A stretch of 5,768 nucleotides of DNA from Janthinobacterium lividum (GTDB lineage: Bacteria > Pseudomonadota > Gammaproteobacteria > Burkholderiales > Burkholderiaceae_D): contig CAMBDR010000331.1 in assembly GCA_945864765.1 (NCBI GenBank), positions 1 through 5,768 of the forward strand, given 5' to 3'. The notes below the pieces were generated by a model. It was not told the origin of the DNA, searched no databases, and saw nothing but the letters and a program-made list of their open reading frames with translations. The translations under genes were made by a program, and so were the position numbers. Below are positions 5,149 to 5,768 of the stretch, piece by piece (within the stretch, counting starts at the first letter, position 1; every line of letters starts with the position of its first letter).

Positions 5149-5655
5149 ATGAATCGTAAAATAATCGTTTTTCTGGCCCTGGCTTTAAGTGGCAACCTGG
5201 CGCGAGGTGCTGAAACCTCGTTCGATGGCATCAAGTGCGATAGTCAAATCGAATCCGCATTGATTGGCCGTTCCATGCAAAACGGAAAGGTGGCTGCCAT
5301 TGAGAAAAAATACAAAGCCATCAATTTGAAGTTACTTTGGTCTGATGGAATGGAAGCCGACGGTGACCCCTGGACGCTCACTGCATGGATGATTTGCGGC
5401 AAGGCGTATCTGTCTTTAAACCGCAAAAACGTGGTGAAAGACGTTTTAATCTCACCGCAAAATTTACCCAATCATAAATTCACGATGGGTATGTGCAAGA
5501 GCCAAGGGAAAGCTATTCCAACCGCCATTTTGTTCGTGCCCGCAGAGGACAAGGACAGGCCAAAACAGTTTGACCGAATTTGGGCGGTTGACGATAGCAA
5601 GTTAAAATTCCGCGAAATCATCAGCAAGAACAGCCGTTGTGAAATGTCGCCATGA
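5149..5655 (+). CDS. Secreted or periplasmic protein of unknown function with four cysteines (168 aa)
   Basis: I do not recognise the family. Residues 1-21 form a Sec signal peptide: NRK, then hydrophobic IIVFLALALSG, with cleavage likely after A18 or A21. The mature part begins ETSFDGIKCDS and contains exactly four cysteines (C30, C83, C116, C164). That suits two disulfides in the periplasm. It also holds a W75-T-L-T-A-W-M-I-C motif and a lysine-rich, soluble composition. No lipobox, no further membrane segment and no enzymatic motif are seen. The ATG at 5149 is preferred over the adjacent TTG at 5146; the ribosome binding site is weak (GGA at 5138-5140). It appears monocistronic, with a promoter candidate at 5096 and a hairpin after its stop. 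Confidence 0.8.
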   Translation: MNRKIIVFLALALSGNLARGAETSFDGIKCDSQIESALIGRSMQNGKVAAIEKKYKAINLKLLWSDGMEADGDPWTLTAWMICGKAYLSLNRKNVVKDVLISPQNLPNHKFTMGMCKSQGKAIPTAILFVPAEDKDRPKQFDRIWAVDDSKLKFREIISKNSRCEMSP

Positions 5656-5666
5656 ATGATTCAGCG

Positions 5667-5692
5667 CAACGGCGCGGGACAACGGCGCGGGT
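5667..5692 (+). repeat. 13-base tandem duplication (CAACGGCGCGGG + A/T)
   Basis: CAACGGCGCGGGA (5667-5679) is followed directly by CAACGGCGCGGGT (5680-5692), identical at 12 of 13 bases. Both copies can pair with the right arm of the following hairpin through GCGGG, so the duplication offers two alternative foldings. Confidence 0.75.
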
Positions 5693-5723
5693 CAGCCATC
5701 ATTCAGACGATGGCTGTCCCGCG
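5686..5723 (+). terminator. Strong GC-rich hairpin after the secreted-protein gene
   Basis: CGCGGGTCAGCCATC (5686-5700) pairs with GATGGCTGTCCCGCG (5709-5723) at 14 of 15 positions around an eight-base loop, 31 bases after the stop codon. Position fits transcription termination, but TTACTGTGAC follows instead of a T-tract. It may therefore be an RNA-stabilising or REP-like element. The right arm's complement GGGACAGCCA also occurs at 4103-4112 in the left direct repeat. The remaining bases to 5768 show no recognisable feature. Confidence 0.45.
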
Positions 5724-5768
5724 TTACTGTGACGATTGGAATAAACTTTACCGAAAAGGGAAAACCTG

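Overview
The window looks like betaproteobacterial chromosome, Burkholderiales-like. The reasons are a GC-rich coding style in the left part, a VPEPETYAMML-type PEP-CTERM sorting signal, and a LodA-family quinoprotein oxidase gene. This placement is inferred from family resemblance only. No taxonomic marker gene is present.

The left 3.25 kb is read on the minus strand and forms one apparent operon. In transcription order it holds three parts. First is a possible 23-codon leader peptide with a Cys-His-Pro-Cys motif and a strong ribosome binding site (3251-3180). Second is a 709-residue tyrosinase-family type-3 copper protein with all copper ligands present and an unusual N-terminal extension (3153-1024). 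Third, 8 bases downstream, is the N-terminal 338 residues of a LodA/GoxA-like oxidase, a family that uses a cysteine tryptophylquinone cofactor. This last gene runs off the left edge. The copper oxidase and the quinoprotein oxidase are therefore very probably co-expressed. Known LodA-type enzymes need a flavoprotein (LodB) for maturation. No such gene is visible here, but it could lie beyond the edge.

Upstream of that operon, also on the minus strand, is a 157-residue protein whose C-terminal part resembles ParE-partner antitoxins (3962-3489). No toxin follows it, only a 21-codon reading frame overlapping its stop by ATGA.

From about 4.0 kb to the right end the character changes. The DNA is visibly AT-richer, genes lie on the plus strand, and short palindromic repeats and gene remnants separate them. 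A compact two-helix potassium channel with filter TIGYGD (4357-4743, TTG start) lies between two diverged direct repeats of about 43 bases. The right-hand repeat abuts an orphan PEP-CTERM tail with no body or signal peptide, probably the remains of a surface protein gene. Next comes an 81-base region that can fold as a three-way junction, then a putative extended -10 promoter and a 168-residue secreted four-cysteine protein of unknown function. The window ends with a 13-base tandem duplication and a strong hairpin. This right part looks like an accessory, rearranged region.
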